Shown piece by piece: positions 51,498 through 63,215 of a stretch of 64,000 nt of DNA; the stretch's first letter is position 1; the number at the start of each line of letters is the position of its first letter. The DNA comes from Rhynochetos jubatus (Eukaryota > Chordata > Aves > Eurypygiformes > Rhynochetidae). Below the pieces are notes generated by a model. The model saw only the letters and a program-made list of their open reading frames with translations. It did no database searches and had not been told where the DNA came from. Location of the stretch: the NCBI GenBank assembly GCA_027574665.1, contig CM050666.1:3968001-4032000 (forward strand), read 5' to 3'. Position numbers and translations under genes: made by a program.

Positions 51498-54400
51498 ATG
51501 TGTGTGGTGAGCTTAAAAATCAAAGGTAAAGCTGGTTCCCGTTCTGAAGAATGATAATTGATTGTTGGTCCTGCAAGATGTTGCTGTTGGACTGAGCGCT
51601 CCTCCTTCCTTGGTCACAGCCGTACCTATCCTGTAGTGTTTTAATGGATGGAGTACTAGAGCCAAAAGAGGTTGTGGAGATCATGGGATTCCAGTCAAAG
51701 GGAAGGAGGACAGTGGAATACCATGAAGGAAGTATGGGAATGTGCCCGTGAACCAGGGTCTGAGACCTGGTGGTGTTACAGTGAAGATCCATCTATCCCC
51801 ATCTCTGACTGTGCCTTACAGAAGGTGCTTAGAGAAACAGTTTGGGAAACAGTGGAAGCACTGTAGACTCCCTCCCTGGGGGTAAACACTCAGGTGGTAG
51901 GGTCAGTGGCCTGGGGACTGGCAGAGCTGGATGCTGCACGTGGAGTGTAACATTTGGTTTGTGCCCAGAAGACGGCAAGGGGTCCCTTCAGACTGAGTGG
52001 GTTTATCCTGATGCGGGACTGATTTCATAGAAGGGAAGGTTTCGGTGTTTAGCAAGACATAAGGAAAAGAGGCTGCAATTATTTTTGTTGAAATCCCTCC
52101 GTTGATTTCTTGTTGATGGCATAGAATCTTAGAATACTGTTTTCTTGTCTCAGCCAGGCCATTAAGGAGTAATAAATTGTGGCAGCTTCTAGGTTTTAGG
52201 ATACTTTATTTTTAGTGGATGGGCTCCACAGCCTTGGAAGCACTTGGAATTCCCCTCTGTGATTATATGTGGGTTATTTATAGTAAGTCCTTACTCTGAC
52301 GGCAGAGCCTACATCACAGTTTGAGAGCTGCTGATGTGAAGGTGGGTGTGTAGAGACGTTTAGAAGTTTTACTCAGAGTGTTTGCCATTTCATGTTTCTG
52401 AGTTTTAAACCGCTGTCATGAGTGAACAGGAGCAGTTTGTGGGCACGTTGCCACTGTTGCGCAAGACAGTCTTGCTTTGCTTTAAGCACTCCCTCTGGAA
52501 CTGCTTTCCGAACTGAACATCGTTATCATCAGTATAATCACTTGTATTGTGCCGGTGATGGGCCAAACTCTGTCCTTAGGTACAGGAGTGGAAGCCTGGA
52601 GAAAATGGAGACATCAGGGGAGGAGAGGGAGGGGAATTTAATTTCCTGTACCCTGACATTGATGTTGCTGTAAAGTCTCTAAAGTGGCACCTTCTGGCTC
52701 AGAATTAAGCAGCCTCAGTGACATGTCTCTGTTTGTCCAGACTGGCTTTCTTGTCCAGTTAAGTAGGAGAGTCTTACGCCTTTAAAGCTTCCTGGCTCCC
52801 AGGAGGAAAATGCCAAACTTGTCAGAGAAAACAAACAGTGGCTTTCCTACCCTGTGTGTGTTCCGATTAACGAATCTATTAGGCTATAAAACCTGGGACC
52901 CCCTTTCCCAGAGAAAGAGCATACGTTAGGAAGCTGTTGACAGTTCCTAAGTCTGACCCCTTGCACAGTGCTGGACACCTATCAGCAGCTCCGAGGAAGG
53001 CAGCCGGGGCCTGTTTGTTCTAGGAGGTCCCAGAGAAGTATCTGACGCTCGGTAAATGCCAGATGCGCCGCTGTTTTAATCTGTAATGTGGGAGGTCAGA
53101 GGAGACGCAGCACAGCGGAGTGTTTTTGTTCTTTTGCTGTAATCAAAATGTGTTTGGAGGCATACTACCTTGGGCTGGGATGCTGCTGGCTTCTGCAGGG
53201 CCTGGTATAGTAGTAAGTTCCTGGGTGGGTTTGCTGTGTTGCTGCAGCACGCGACCCAAGTATTGCAACTGATGGCATTCTGTGCCTTCGGTTATGAGGG
53301 ATGCAGCTGCCAGGGTTGGATTTAGCAAGTGCTGTGCTGATCTAAGCATTAACTTCCCAAGGAGATGCAAAACCGCAGTTTGGACTTCTGAGGATGTACA
53401 AAACCTATTGTAGAAGAAAAGAAGTGTTAAACCCTGTGTTCTTGGCGTGCTCCAGTGACAGCAATTATATTCTTATTGCCCCTTCCCTGTTTTGCTTCTC
53501 TTGTTGCTTGTTAAGGATACAGCATTTTTCTCTGGCACTGTGGCATTCATCAAGCAAAAATGCAAATAACTCCTACATTCCTTCCTACCCTGCTCAGCAT
53601 TTTTTCACATTCAGAGTGTTATGAATATTTCAGTGAGGTTCAGCTCACTGATCTTCCTTTGGTACCTGATGTGCTGTCTGTCCCAGAGCAGATAGACCAG
53701 ACTGCAGTGAGAAGGTTTCAGGGCAGCAGCTTCTGCTGTGGTTGGTTTGTGGCCAGCTGTGCTCGTGACTAGCAGCTATCCAGCTAGCAAGGCTGGCAGA
53801 ACCAGTGGTCTCTCCAACCTGCCGTGTGAGTCAGTCATCCCACTTCTTGTAATTAGTAATTAAGATAACACATATGTGTCAGTGAATAATGCAGCATGTA
53901 TTGAAGAATTACTGATACATGACCCAACACGTTTCGGACAAATTGCTGCCGTGAAATAAACCCTTTTCTGACTTTGCCAAACTGTGGAGAAGTTGAGCAG
54001 CAGCCCGTGCGGTTCCAGCCCAGCCCTGGTCTCTCTGTTTGTTGTGCTCCCTTGTCACAGGTGGGTCTTGGTGCTCCAGAGTCCAGGCTTTTTGCAGCAG
54101 GTGGCTTTTATTCTTGATATAGCACACGCCATTTAGGTCAGTCCCCGGGAGACCTCCAAGCAGAAATACTGAAATTCACTGTAGCGCGTTTCAATTTGCT
54201 GGATGAGATCTCTGTGTCTCCTGAACACAAGACTTGTTGTGAATCACAGCAGGATATTCTCTTAAAGAGCCCAGCGAAATGCTGCTGACAGTGTCACAGA
54301 GCAATGCTAATCCGACATCAGATTGGTCATGGCTCCTCAGGTTACCATCCAGCTCTGTAGTGGAGGAGGCCTGTTACTGTGGGAATGAAGGACCTCGTGC

Positions 54401-56520
54401 TGTAGGGACACAGTCAGGGCATTAGGAGGAAGAAAATCTATCCTATTCCCATCACTTCCTGAAGGGTATGTGTCAGAATGACGCACATAGTCTTGGCTTT
54501 ATTTGATGAGGGGGCTTGAGGGGGAGCGAGAAAGGAATGAGATGGTCTCGAGGGACACACGATTTGGCTTTGCAGGGTCATGATGCTCTAAACATGCATT
54601 TTGAATTGCTGAAACTGAAGGAGTGGAGGACGGTCCTTGTTGGCTACACATTTGTCATCTTCGTGACTCAGGAGGGCTTTTGTGGATATTTTAGACAGAC
54701 CATGGATTATGGTGGGCTCCTTGGTAGCTTTTCTCAGCCTCATAAACAGACCTCAGGAATGAGACCGGAGGATCCAAGTGATGGTGGCATATGCTGTGAC
54801 TGAGTACATTCTCCCAAGATACTTCTGGTAGGATGAATCACGGGAGAAAAGACTCCAGGAGTAAAAGCATCCCTTAACACACCTTCAGTCCTGCCCTCAC
54901 TTTCAGGCTAAACTGCAGTGCTTTGTTTCGGTCTGTGCCTCAGTGTCCTCTCCAGTCAGACTAAATATTGACACAAGAAACAAAGCTTTAGTCTTTTGAT
55001 GAAGTCCTCATATTGTCTGGGTTTCCTTGCTCTTGGGGAAAGATACCTGTGAGGGAAATGGGGGACCTAATGATTAGAAAACTTTAGGTGTAGCCTGTGA
55101 GGTTTGGTGCCAGCAAAACACCAGCCTGTACCACCGCCTTGGAAGAACGTCTCTTGGAGGACAGCAGGTAAGTCCAGCTATTGGGTTTGTGGGAATGTCA
55201 GGAGACTCAATGAATGTGTGTCTAGTTTCCTAGGGAGAGAGGGTCTTTCCAGTGTCATTGTGGTGGTGTTCTCCAGTGTAGTAAACAAAAACAAGGCTGT
55301 GTTAACAGTGAGGAAGGCAAGTGCAATTGTACTGACCAAAGCTGAGTCACAATCACCTCTTCTCTGTTTCTTTTCCCCCTCAGGGTATACAGATTTAGGT
55401 CAGATGAACTATCTCACAAATAGGTGCTGAAATACACTTCTAATGCTGAGACAATGTGCCCTGCCCCTAGTTTTTGAAAATGGTCAAAATACTTGGACAC
55501 TGGGAGAAAACACAGTGAGGCTAGAAATTAACTGCAGTGCTATTTTTAAAGTTTTTTTCCTTGAGTGATATTAAATGTTTTCCTCGAGGCCAAGATGTTA
55601 CTTTTTTCTGTTTTTCAGTTCACTGAAGAAAAAAACCTGAAAAAATTATTTATTTTGGATTGCTGTCCAACTAATCTCTCTTTGTTCATCTTTCTATAAT
55701 GCAGGCAGAATGCAGAATCAGTTATTTATGCATCTCAAGTTTTAACTTCTGATTTAACCATCCATCAGGTTAACAGACACCAGAGCATAGTAATTATTTT
55801 TAATTCTTCAGATCTGGTGCTGTATTTCCATTCTCTGATGGCGTGTGAATAAGAGTTCCATAGGGAAGGAGGAAAGCAATGACATCAGTGAGATGTTGGA
55901 TTCTGTCTGCAGAGCTGCTGAGTGATTCCCAAACTGAATGGAGAGCCTGGTTGAATGAAGGTGTTAACCTTGACCGTAATACCCATGTCCCCCTTGCCAT
56001 TCGAGCAGTCAGCACGTGATTTGCCTTAACTCTGGGTGATGGTTTAGTCTGGGTGCTTGCTTATCGTAATAAACCTCATCTGAGAACTAATGTGAAGGAG
56101 GCCTTTGGTTTCCAAAAGAGAGGATTTGTTTAAAGCGGGAAGGGAAGAATTGAATTAGAATACAAGAGGATCACATCATCTACAACCTCCTGCAACCTCA
56201 TCTGGTGACTTAACCTTTGACACTTTCTAGATTTTTCTTCATTTCAGTTACTGTCCTCAGAATTCTCCCTGTTTCCCCCATGGCTTGAGGGAAATTGTGC
56301 AGTGGAAGTTTAACCTGTTTGCAAGTGGCTTCTGCTGAAGCACTGGAGCAACATAAAACAAGCCTCACGCCTAATGGGCTTTAGTTTTTATGGGATTACT
56401 GGTTTACTTTGCAGCGTAATTATTTTATGCATCAGAAACAACTCCCGTGGGTATGTGCATGTCATCTGGATGCTCAAGGTGCTCTTTGCTTGACTGAACT
56501 GTTACTGCAAGGTGTTTGGG
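51498..56520. other. Unique non-coding sequence
   Basis: No gene recognised. A perfect splice-donor consensus CAGGTAAGT occurs at 55165-55173 on the plus strand but without a convincing upstream acceptor. An AT-rich block at 55600-55800 contains several TAAT cores. Confidence 0.55.
54925..54972 (+). repeat. Possible MIR remnant
   Basis: 'gtctgtgcctcagtgtcctc' resembles the MIR 'tctgtgcctcagtttcctc' segment. Only about 40 bases can be compared, so it could be a chance match. Confidence 0.28.
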
Positions 56521-56612
56521 AAGAGACAGTTTGCCTATGTACAGTACCTAGCACAACAGGTCTGCAGTTTCAGCGGGTGCCTCTAGGTGCTACCACAATA
56601 CAAACAATAATC
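56521..56612 (+). repeat. Amniote MIR/L2-type 3' end
   Basis: The segment reads 'tatgtacagtacctagcaca', then 'gggtgcctctaggtgctacc' and 'acaatacaaacaataatca'. This matches a tail common in turtle, crocodile and bird repeats ('tgtacagcacctagcaca', 'ggcctctaggtgctac', 'aatacaaataataat'), shared by old SINEs and their L2-type LINE partner. I recognise the family pattern but cannot say whether this is the SINE or the LINE. It sits about 1.4 kb upstream of the MIR at 57990 and in the same orientation. Confidence 0.65.
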
Positions 56613-57045
56613 AATCACTGACCAACACCTTCAAGGCTCTTACTGAAACCAAACACAATGAAAAGGTCTCTCCAGAGGCCAAATCTACTAGGCTATGTAA
56701 ACGATTATCTAGTGAAAGTGGTAGAAGCCACATGTCTCTTGGGACATGTAAAACTAGGCTGCAGAAAGCACTGCAATCAGGGTGTTGGGGAATAAGCATA
56801 TGTTGGCAGAAGGATCTAATAAAGAGGACTTCGTTGTTCTGGACTGCCTGTCCAGCTTATATGGCTGTGAGCAGAGGCACAATGGCTTAATAGAACTCCT
56901 TCAGGTTCAGACTGCTGCTGTCCTCCACTGCAGGTTCTCACAACCGAAGAAGAAAGAAAAGCAAGCCCCAGCCAAAATGGAGCATATATTTTTAAGCCTT
57001 CAGAAAAGCTTTGATCTTTTTCTAATTAATTTTAGGTATATATTT

Positions 57046-57115
57046 AGGCCAAATCCTGAACTCCTTTGTCCAAGTGATTTGCTCCAGCAAAACACTGGGT
57101 AGAAGTGTGCATTTG
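57046..57115. repeat. Possible half of an old palindromic repeat
   Basis: 'aggccaaatcctgaactcct' followed by 'ttgtccaagtgatttgctcc' resembles one arm of a palindromic amniote repeat whose arms begin 'ggccaaatcctgaactcctt' and whose centre is 'ccattgacttcaatgg'. The second arm is not seen. Confidence 0.38.
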
Positions 57116-57989
57116 GACAACTATTAATAACTACTTGTGGGGTGATCATTGCATTAAGTTGAAAGGGAAACAATGCAACAGCCCTGGGGAAGAGCCACAG
57201 CTCAGTGCAGAGGGAAATGGAGGTAGATACAGGTAGGAGATGATTCCACGGAACTTGTATGCAAACTGTAACTCTGTGTTGATTCTCATCTGTGTTTAGT
57301 TTTCTTAGGTTCTCCTGTTCAACAGAACATAAATTTCCCAGGTAGGTAAGCCCAGGCAGCAATGGAGTGAAACATCCCAATGGAATGAGGCAGGATCATT
57401 CTGTAGTCCATTTTATGTTGTTGCTCACCAGACTAATTAGATGTTGCAGAGCTGCTCCATCCTGGATAGAAACAGTGGCTTCTGACTTCCAAGACGGTAC
57501 TGATCCCCAGACCAGGCCTTTTTTCAAGCTAGCCCTGCAGGTGGCACAGCGAGCCTTGTGTAACCACGCCAGGTTAGCAGTCGCTGCCTTCCCTTCCTAT
57601 CGTTTTACAGCGCGGAAGCCGCTGTGATGGGAAAGACTTTTGGGGTAGAAAAAAAGACTAGTGCGATACGCTGGCTACCAAAACATCAAGCCTTTTTTCA
57701 GGCACGTTTCCAGGGCTTTGCTTTAGACAGGTACAGAGAATCCAGATAATTTTTCTTTTCACTGTGTCAAGATGTTTTGGATGCTTTTACCCTACTTCCA
57801 TGCTAACATTAAGAAAGAATGTGCACCCAACTTCCTAAGAATCAAGATAACTTTTTAAAGTCTTAGTTGCACACTCTTTACGTATGCTTTGTCAGGCAGG
57901 TCTTCTTATCAGAAAATCTCCTCAGAAGCCATTGGAGTCAAGCAGAACTGATTTGGGAATTGTGAAAAAGGTACATAGAAAAGGGCCTT

Positions 57990-58222
57990 GTAGCCTGCAG
58001 GGCTGCTGGGAATTCCTGCTATTGGTCCTTGCTCTAACTTTGCTTCTCTTCATGGCCTTGGGCAAGTCACTTAACTACTTCATCTCTGGCTCAGTTTCTC
58101 TGCCTGTAAAATGAGATAACTATTACTATCACATACATACCTGACAGGATTTTCTACCCTAGTAATAATTAACATTTGTAAATTACTCTTTGACTATGTT
58201 TATTTTTATTATAATATTTCCA
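57990..58222 (+). repeat. MIR SINE, well preserved
   Basis: The clearest MIR in the window. It contains 'ccttgggcaagtcacttaac' intact, then 'ggctcagtttctctgcctgt' and 'aaaatgagataactatta', the standard order of the MIR body. The 3' part follows: 'aattaacatttgtaaattac' corresponds to the 'atgtttgtaaagcac' region, and an AT-rich tail 'tttatttttattataata' ends it. It spans most of the family's usual length. The open frame 57884-58114 runs through it by chance. Confidence 0.82.
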
Positions 58223-58716
58223 GATTATATTACAATACCTGTGCTGTTGCTGTTGCAGATTTGAGCTGCCGCACAAGATTACACCGGAAATTAAGTCGTT
58301 TTTCTAATGAGATATAAAACAACTTGTGGTTGGTGTGGTTAAGCTGAGTTTAAAACTCCTTTGCAGCATGACAACAGTGTGAAGTAGTTGAAGCATTCCA
58401 GCGAATCTAACCCCACTGTCTGTGACAAAATGAACCACACGTACAGAAGATTATTCACGATCTGATCTTAACTCTAGCAGAAAGGTTAGTTATTTGAAGC
58501 ATTTGATAAGTAGGACTGAAGGTTTGAGGTTTCCTTTCCGTTACCAGAAGGTGTAAAGTGCACATCTTGAGTCTTGTCAGGGTTTGTCCTCATGCACATG
58601 CATATCCAGGATGCTTCTTGGTCCTACAATGCAGACTAGACTGTAAAGAACTGAACTGAGGGTTTCTGTGTTTGTGAAAACATCTGCTAGCCAAGGACTC
58701 CTTCTGTGCGTTTCTC

Positions 58717-58738
58717 TTTTTTTTTTTTTTTTTTTTTT
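58717..58738 (+). repeat. T22 homopolymer
   Basis: Twenty-two T followed by six C. It is not flanked by a recognisable SINE or LINE body in the orientation that would make it a retrotransposon poly-A tail, so it is called a simple repeat. Confidence 0.9.
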
Positions 58739-58894
58739 CCCCCTAGTCAGCAAGAATTAGAAGTTTGGGTTTTGTTTAGAGATCCCGTGGTTCCAATACC
58801 TCTGTCTCTGCCCCTAGAATGCCTTCATTTAATGATACCTGCCTCTTCTCCCTCCTTTCTGATCTCTGTATGCCTGTGAACCGGGCATGTGTCA

Positions 58895-59080
58895 CATCTT
58901 GTGGCAGCGAGTTCCATCATTTAACAAAGGTCTGTGTAAAGAAGTACTGCCTTTGTTATTCTGAACGTGACATCTGCTATCTCCATTTGATGCCCTCAAA
59001 TTATTATGGAAAAGTATGGTGAAAAAAAGAGCGAATGTTTATTTTCTTCTGTGTCTAAGATCCTCATGACCTTTATCACA
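58895..59080 (-). mobile_element. Old CR1/L3-type LINE 3' end, antisense
   Basis: An ancient LINE fragment on the minus strand. The plus strand reads 'gtggcagcgagttccatcat', 'tgtgtaaagaagtactgcct', 'ttgttattctgaacgtgac' and 'ccatttgatgccctcaaatt', matching the antisense of the L3/CR1-type 3' ends found across turtles, crocodilians and mammals. Translated on the minus strand, the first part reads QYFFTQ, then, after a stop, WNSLP. This is the same ORF2 C-terminal module seen as RKKFF...RWNRLP in the younger CR1 at 10145. Divergence and an in-frame stop show it is much older. The overlapping plus-strand ORF at 58819-59022 is an antisense shadow. Confidence 0.62.
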
Positions 59081-60594
59081 GGCAGCTCAGATGCTTCTTT
59101 TCTAGAGGTGAGAAATGAGAGAGATTAAGTGTGAGGAGGCAAAGAAAGTGAAGATGGAGAAGAGGGCTGGGGTTTTGTTGTTTGGGGTTTTTTTTCTCAG
59201 ATACTGACATGGTTTGATCACAGATGATCTGAGGAGAGTAAATGATGTGGATGTTTTGCAACAGCTGAACTTGTTTTGATCCTCTCAAGATGTACCATGT
59301 TCAGGGTTAGATTAGCATGTCTTCCCCCTTCCCCCTCAGTGTTCTTCAGATCAAAATAATTAATCTGGGAGAGAAAGCATGTCTTTAAAGTTTGGATTGA
59401 TAAAACCTGGGAGGTGGTGCCAGGAGTGGTTACTCTATATTTGCACAGTTCCTTAACTCTTTCTCCTGAGCATTTGCTACCAGACAGTGTTGGAAGGACA
59501 GTGTGGATGGCGTGGACTTGCATTTTGTCCCAGTATTGCCTTTATGGTGAAGGATGATGCTGTTTGGTCCTTTTATGAGCCAAGGGAGGCTTTTCCTCAT
59601 GGCAGCCCTTGCTGAGTTCTTGAAATCTGTCCAGGAAAGGTGCAAGACCTTTTAATCCAAAGTACATTGCATTTGTCCATTTCTGGTGGGAGAGATGGGG
59701 AGGAGATGATGCCTTCTTAAATAACTGCTTCCCTGCTTGCTGTGCTCTCTAACACCCACCACATAACCTGTCTAAATAATGATAAGGAAAGCGTGAAGTA
59801 AGCAGGAATCAAATACAAAGAGGCAGAAAATCAAAAGTGACTCTCTTTAACCTGACCAAGAGGAAATTGTTGACAAAGTTCTGGGCTTGATTGAGCAAAA
59901 CGCAGTACATTTTTTTTTTTTAACTCATCTTCTCCCCCTTCCCGCCCTCTGCTCCCCTGGAGAGAAGTCTGGATGTAACACTATTGCTAGGACTAGGCCT
60001 ATGATTAAGTTCTGTTTTTCAAAGGTGATCCCAGCATGATTAAAACCAGGTGGCCCCCATGGCGTGCAGCAAGGGAGCCAGATGTGCTCTGCAACTGGAT
60101 TGCCATTTCCTAGCCCAGCTGCAAACATTTGATTGTCCACTCGCTCTGCGTATTACAGCCGTGACCTTCTCTCTTCCTTACCTCCCCCGTCTCCTGTCTA
60201 CTTCCCCCAGTGACATTTGAGAGGAGAGAAGTCCCTTTAGACTTGTTTGTCACTGTTACAACCATCCCTTTCTCCCTTCACCTCCCCACTCCCAGCCTTG
60301 GTTCCGCACTTCCATTGTTCACAGATGTTAGTGGGTAGGAGCTGACAGCATTGGCTTTTACTTCTCTCTTTCCTTTATTTGGAGTTTTTTCCCCTCTCCA
60401 TGTTCTGGCGTGTGTGCACTGACCCCAGCGCTCTCCCAAGTCAACTGGCAGCGTCTGAATCCACTTAAAGGTGAAGGGATAAAGCAATTTTCCTCAAGAT
60501 GTGGCATAAACTGTTTAGTTTTTGCTGTCTCCAAAGGCCTGTAATGAGAGGGTGGCCCTGTCCCAGAATAAGCCCCATCTCACCCTGATCTATA

Positions 60595-60800
60595 AAATTT
60601 GGAATAGGTTAATCTTTTCCCACAGCACTGGCCTGTCAGCCCTTTTTTGCTGAATTAGGACTCTAATGCATGGATGGTGTCAATAATTGCCTAGTAAGCC
60701 ATACTTAAAAAAAGAGTCACAATCAATCGTCCCAACATTAGGATGTCATAATGCATCAATCCTGCATTAGGAAGTTGTAATCCGTCACCTTGACATCAGA
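60595..60800. other. Candidate conserved non-coding element
   Basis: Contains 'ggttaatcttttcccac', 'tctaatgcatgg', 'tcaataattgcc' and the duplicated ATCAATC/CATTAGGA units. The TAAT and ATGCAT words suggest homeodomain or POU factors. Conservation must be tested. Confidence 0.32.
60722..60785. repeat. Degenerate ~30-base tandem duplication
   Basis: Two diverged units in a row: ATCAATC (60722), CATTAGGA (60736), then a TCATAAT-type end; and ATCAATC (60755), CATTAGGA (60765), then a TTGTAAT-type end. Offsets are 33 and 29 bases, so small indels separate the units. TAAT-type homeodomain cores and an ATGCAT word are duplicated with them or lie between them. Confidence 0.6.
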
Positions 60801-62924
60801 AGGGACAGTGGATGGTGGGAGCTCAGTTCAGGCCTATGGGAAACTGGAACTACTCCGTAGACTTTACATCAGCTCTGGATTTGATCTCAAAGAGTCGGGT
60901 TTTTTCCTACCTACACTTCATGATTTAATCGTGAATTCAATGAACATTGAATTCTCTGGGAAGAGAAGGGCTGGTGAGGCTAGTTCAAAGAGGTCTGCGA
61001 CAACACAGAGTTTCTCATCTCCTTCTGTCTAGCAAAATATCTCTTTTCTCATGTATACATTCTCCTCCTGTGTTTGACATGTGAGTGAAGGCATCCGTAG
61101 TTACTCCTGACCTGACCAGTTTCCGCTTTCTGTGGAAATGCCCGTTTGTGCTGGTTTGTAGATCACCCCTTGCTCTATTCCATTTTAAGATTTAGCTTCC
61201 CCAAATCAAACCTCAGTCTGGTTTGCTGCTCCTTTATATTGCTTTCTCAGTCTGTTTTAAATCTGCGAAGCTCTGTCTTCTCTCTTCTGCAACAGCCTTC
61301 CTACTTAGGGCAAACCCACTCAGCTGGGTTGGGTGTGGTTTTGGTTTTGTGGACCAAGCCTGAGGATGGCGGTTGGTACTCAAACCAAGGACTGAATTCA
61401 GCTCCACGCAGGTGAGGAGGCTGAGGAGTTCCCCTGGTACATGACATATATGCAGGCCTCAGTTCTAAAAATGTACAGCCAGGCTTATCTGTTAGGTGAG
61501 CTGCCTCTGACGTACGGTGCCGGCACAGGCAACCTCTCTACTGGAACACTTGCTCTCTCCTTTTTCACCAGGCATAGTAGTTGAGCTAATTAATGTTTCA
61601 GTCTTACAAGTTTTGCATACGAGAAAGAGCCTTCAGCCTGTGTCCTGGAAAAAAAGAAACAAATGAGCTACAAGGAGTTACATGGAACAAATCTTACCCA
61701 GAGGCTCTTGTAAAGGCAGCTACAGACGTTAGCCGTGGGCTGGCCTAGTCACCCTGTTCCTGGTAAGTCAGCACACGTAGGGAACCTATGGCAGTGGTGT
61801 CTCCCCATCTCTTGCTTTCTTCTGGGAGCTCCTGGGGTGACACCTAAGGTGAAAGCGTAAGTTATCGTTAATAACAAATCAGTCATTCCACTTGCATTAT
61901 CCTCCCTTAGGTGTTTGTTGCTGTGTGAGGAGCTCGGTTTGGGATACAATGATTAATGGGAAACGGTGCAAAAGCAGGCAGTGTTTTTTCCGCAAACTAG
62001 GGTTGAAGGCTACTAGAAGCAACTGTCTGTCAGCATATAGAACTGGTTCATACTATCCACTCCAGCTGGACATCTGACTTGCTTAGAGTCTTTAGTCTTT
62101 CTTAAAGATGCTGCTCTGATGAATAATCTTTGGATAATGTGTGCTTCTGAGCGGCTTGCTTGTGTTTCTTTGTTGCTTTGTGCAGTTTCTTGTGTAAGCC
62201 CAAAGGTTTGTCACATTTTTACATTTTCTTGGCTTGAATTTAGTAATTAATGGCTTTGTGTAGTGGAATTTCTGTGCATAAATGATAAACTGGATAAATA
62301 TTGCTGGTAATTTTTTTTTAAAAAGTGAGGGTCAGGTTTTAACGTGCCGAGTAGGTCAAGTATTAGCTCTTGACTAAGATTTTCAAAACTGTCCTAAGCC
62401 ATTTGAAATGGGTGTCCAACCCCCCTTGAAATATTGAAAATACTTTCCTTCAAGTACCTTGAAACATGGCTGAGATTAGCAGAACAGCCAAGAATAAAAG
62501 ATTCCCAGTACTTTATGTGCAGTTGCTTCACTTTCAGCCCTACGCTGATGAGGGGCTCTGTGTGACTGCAAACACAGCTGCTGTTGGCTAAAATTGTTGG
62601 TAACGTCTGACCACAGCTCGCTCACAGCTGTGCGAAGGGTCCAGGGCTGTGTCTTAGAGAAGTTGATACCTTCTGGTATCTCTACTGTTCTCGTGCCATC
62701 ATATTCCTCTTATCCTTTCTGGGTAAAACACAGGTGCTCCTAAGAGATGCAGCAACTTTTGCTTCTGAAAGGACCATGCTGACAAGACTGCAGCTTAAAG
62801 GATGAGGCCTAGGGTCAGTTTTAAGATTAGCCTCTGGCTTTGGCTGGCTCAGTTAATCCTTTGAGGAGGATTTCAGCCACACATGGTCCTGTGCCAATAG
62901 TGACCGCTAAAATCTCACTGCTGA

Positions 62925-63215
62925 GCTTTATTGGCTGAATTATCTCTGATGCCACAAGAACACCACTCTGGAGTGACCTTCGTAGTTGATCTGGTTCTAA
63001 TTATAATCCAAGTAGTTTTAAACATTCATTTAAATGTCATCTTAATTGCAACCTAATTTCTTCAATTGTAGCCCATTCATCAGTTGTTAATCATTTTTTA
63101 ATTGTGTGGAAAGTTTGAAGGGTTAGTAACAAGTCATTTGTTAGCTAGAGGTCATGGAAAGGGTTATAAAAATTGCTTGACTAATTTTAAATAATAAATT
63201 AACAAAAGGATGTAC
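62925..63215. other. Candidate conserved non-coding element, TAAT-rich
   Basis: The densest cluster of homeodomain-type cores in the window: 'tctaattataatcc' (62997-63008), 'cttaattgc' (63041), 'cctaatttc' (63052), 'gttaatc' (63086) and 'tttaattgtg' (63097), in a repeat-free block that also has 'ggctgaattatctctga'. This looks like vertebrate developmental enhancer sequence, but that is an inference. Confidence 0.36.

Noticed and set aside
58819-59022. 67-aa frame with a Cys-rich look
   Set aside because: It is the antisense of an old LINE ORF2 tail, so its Cys and Leu content reflects the repeat.
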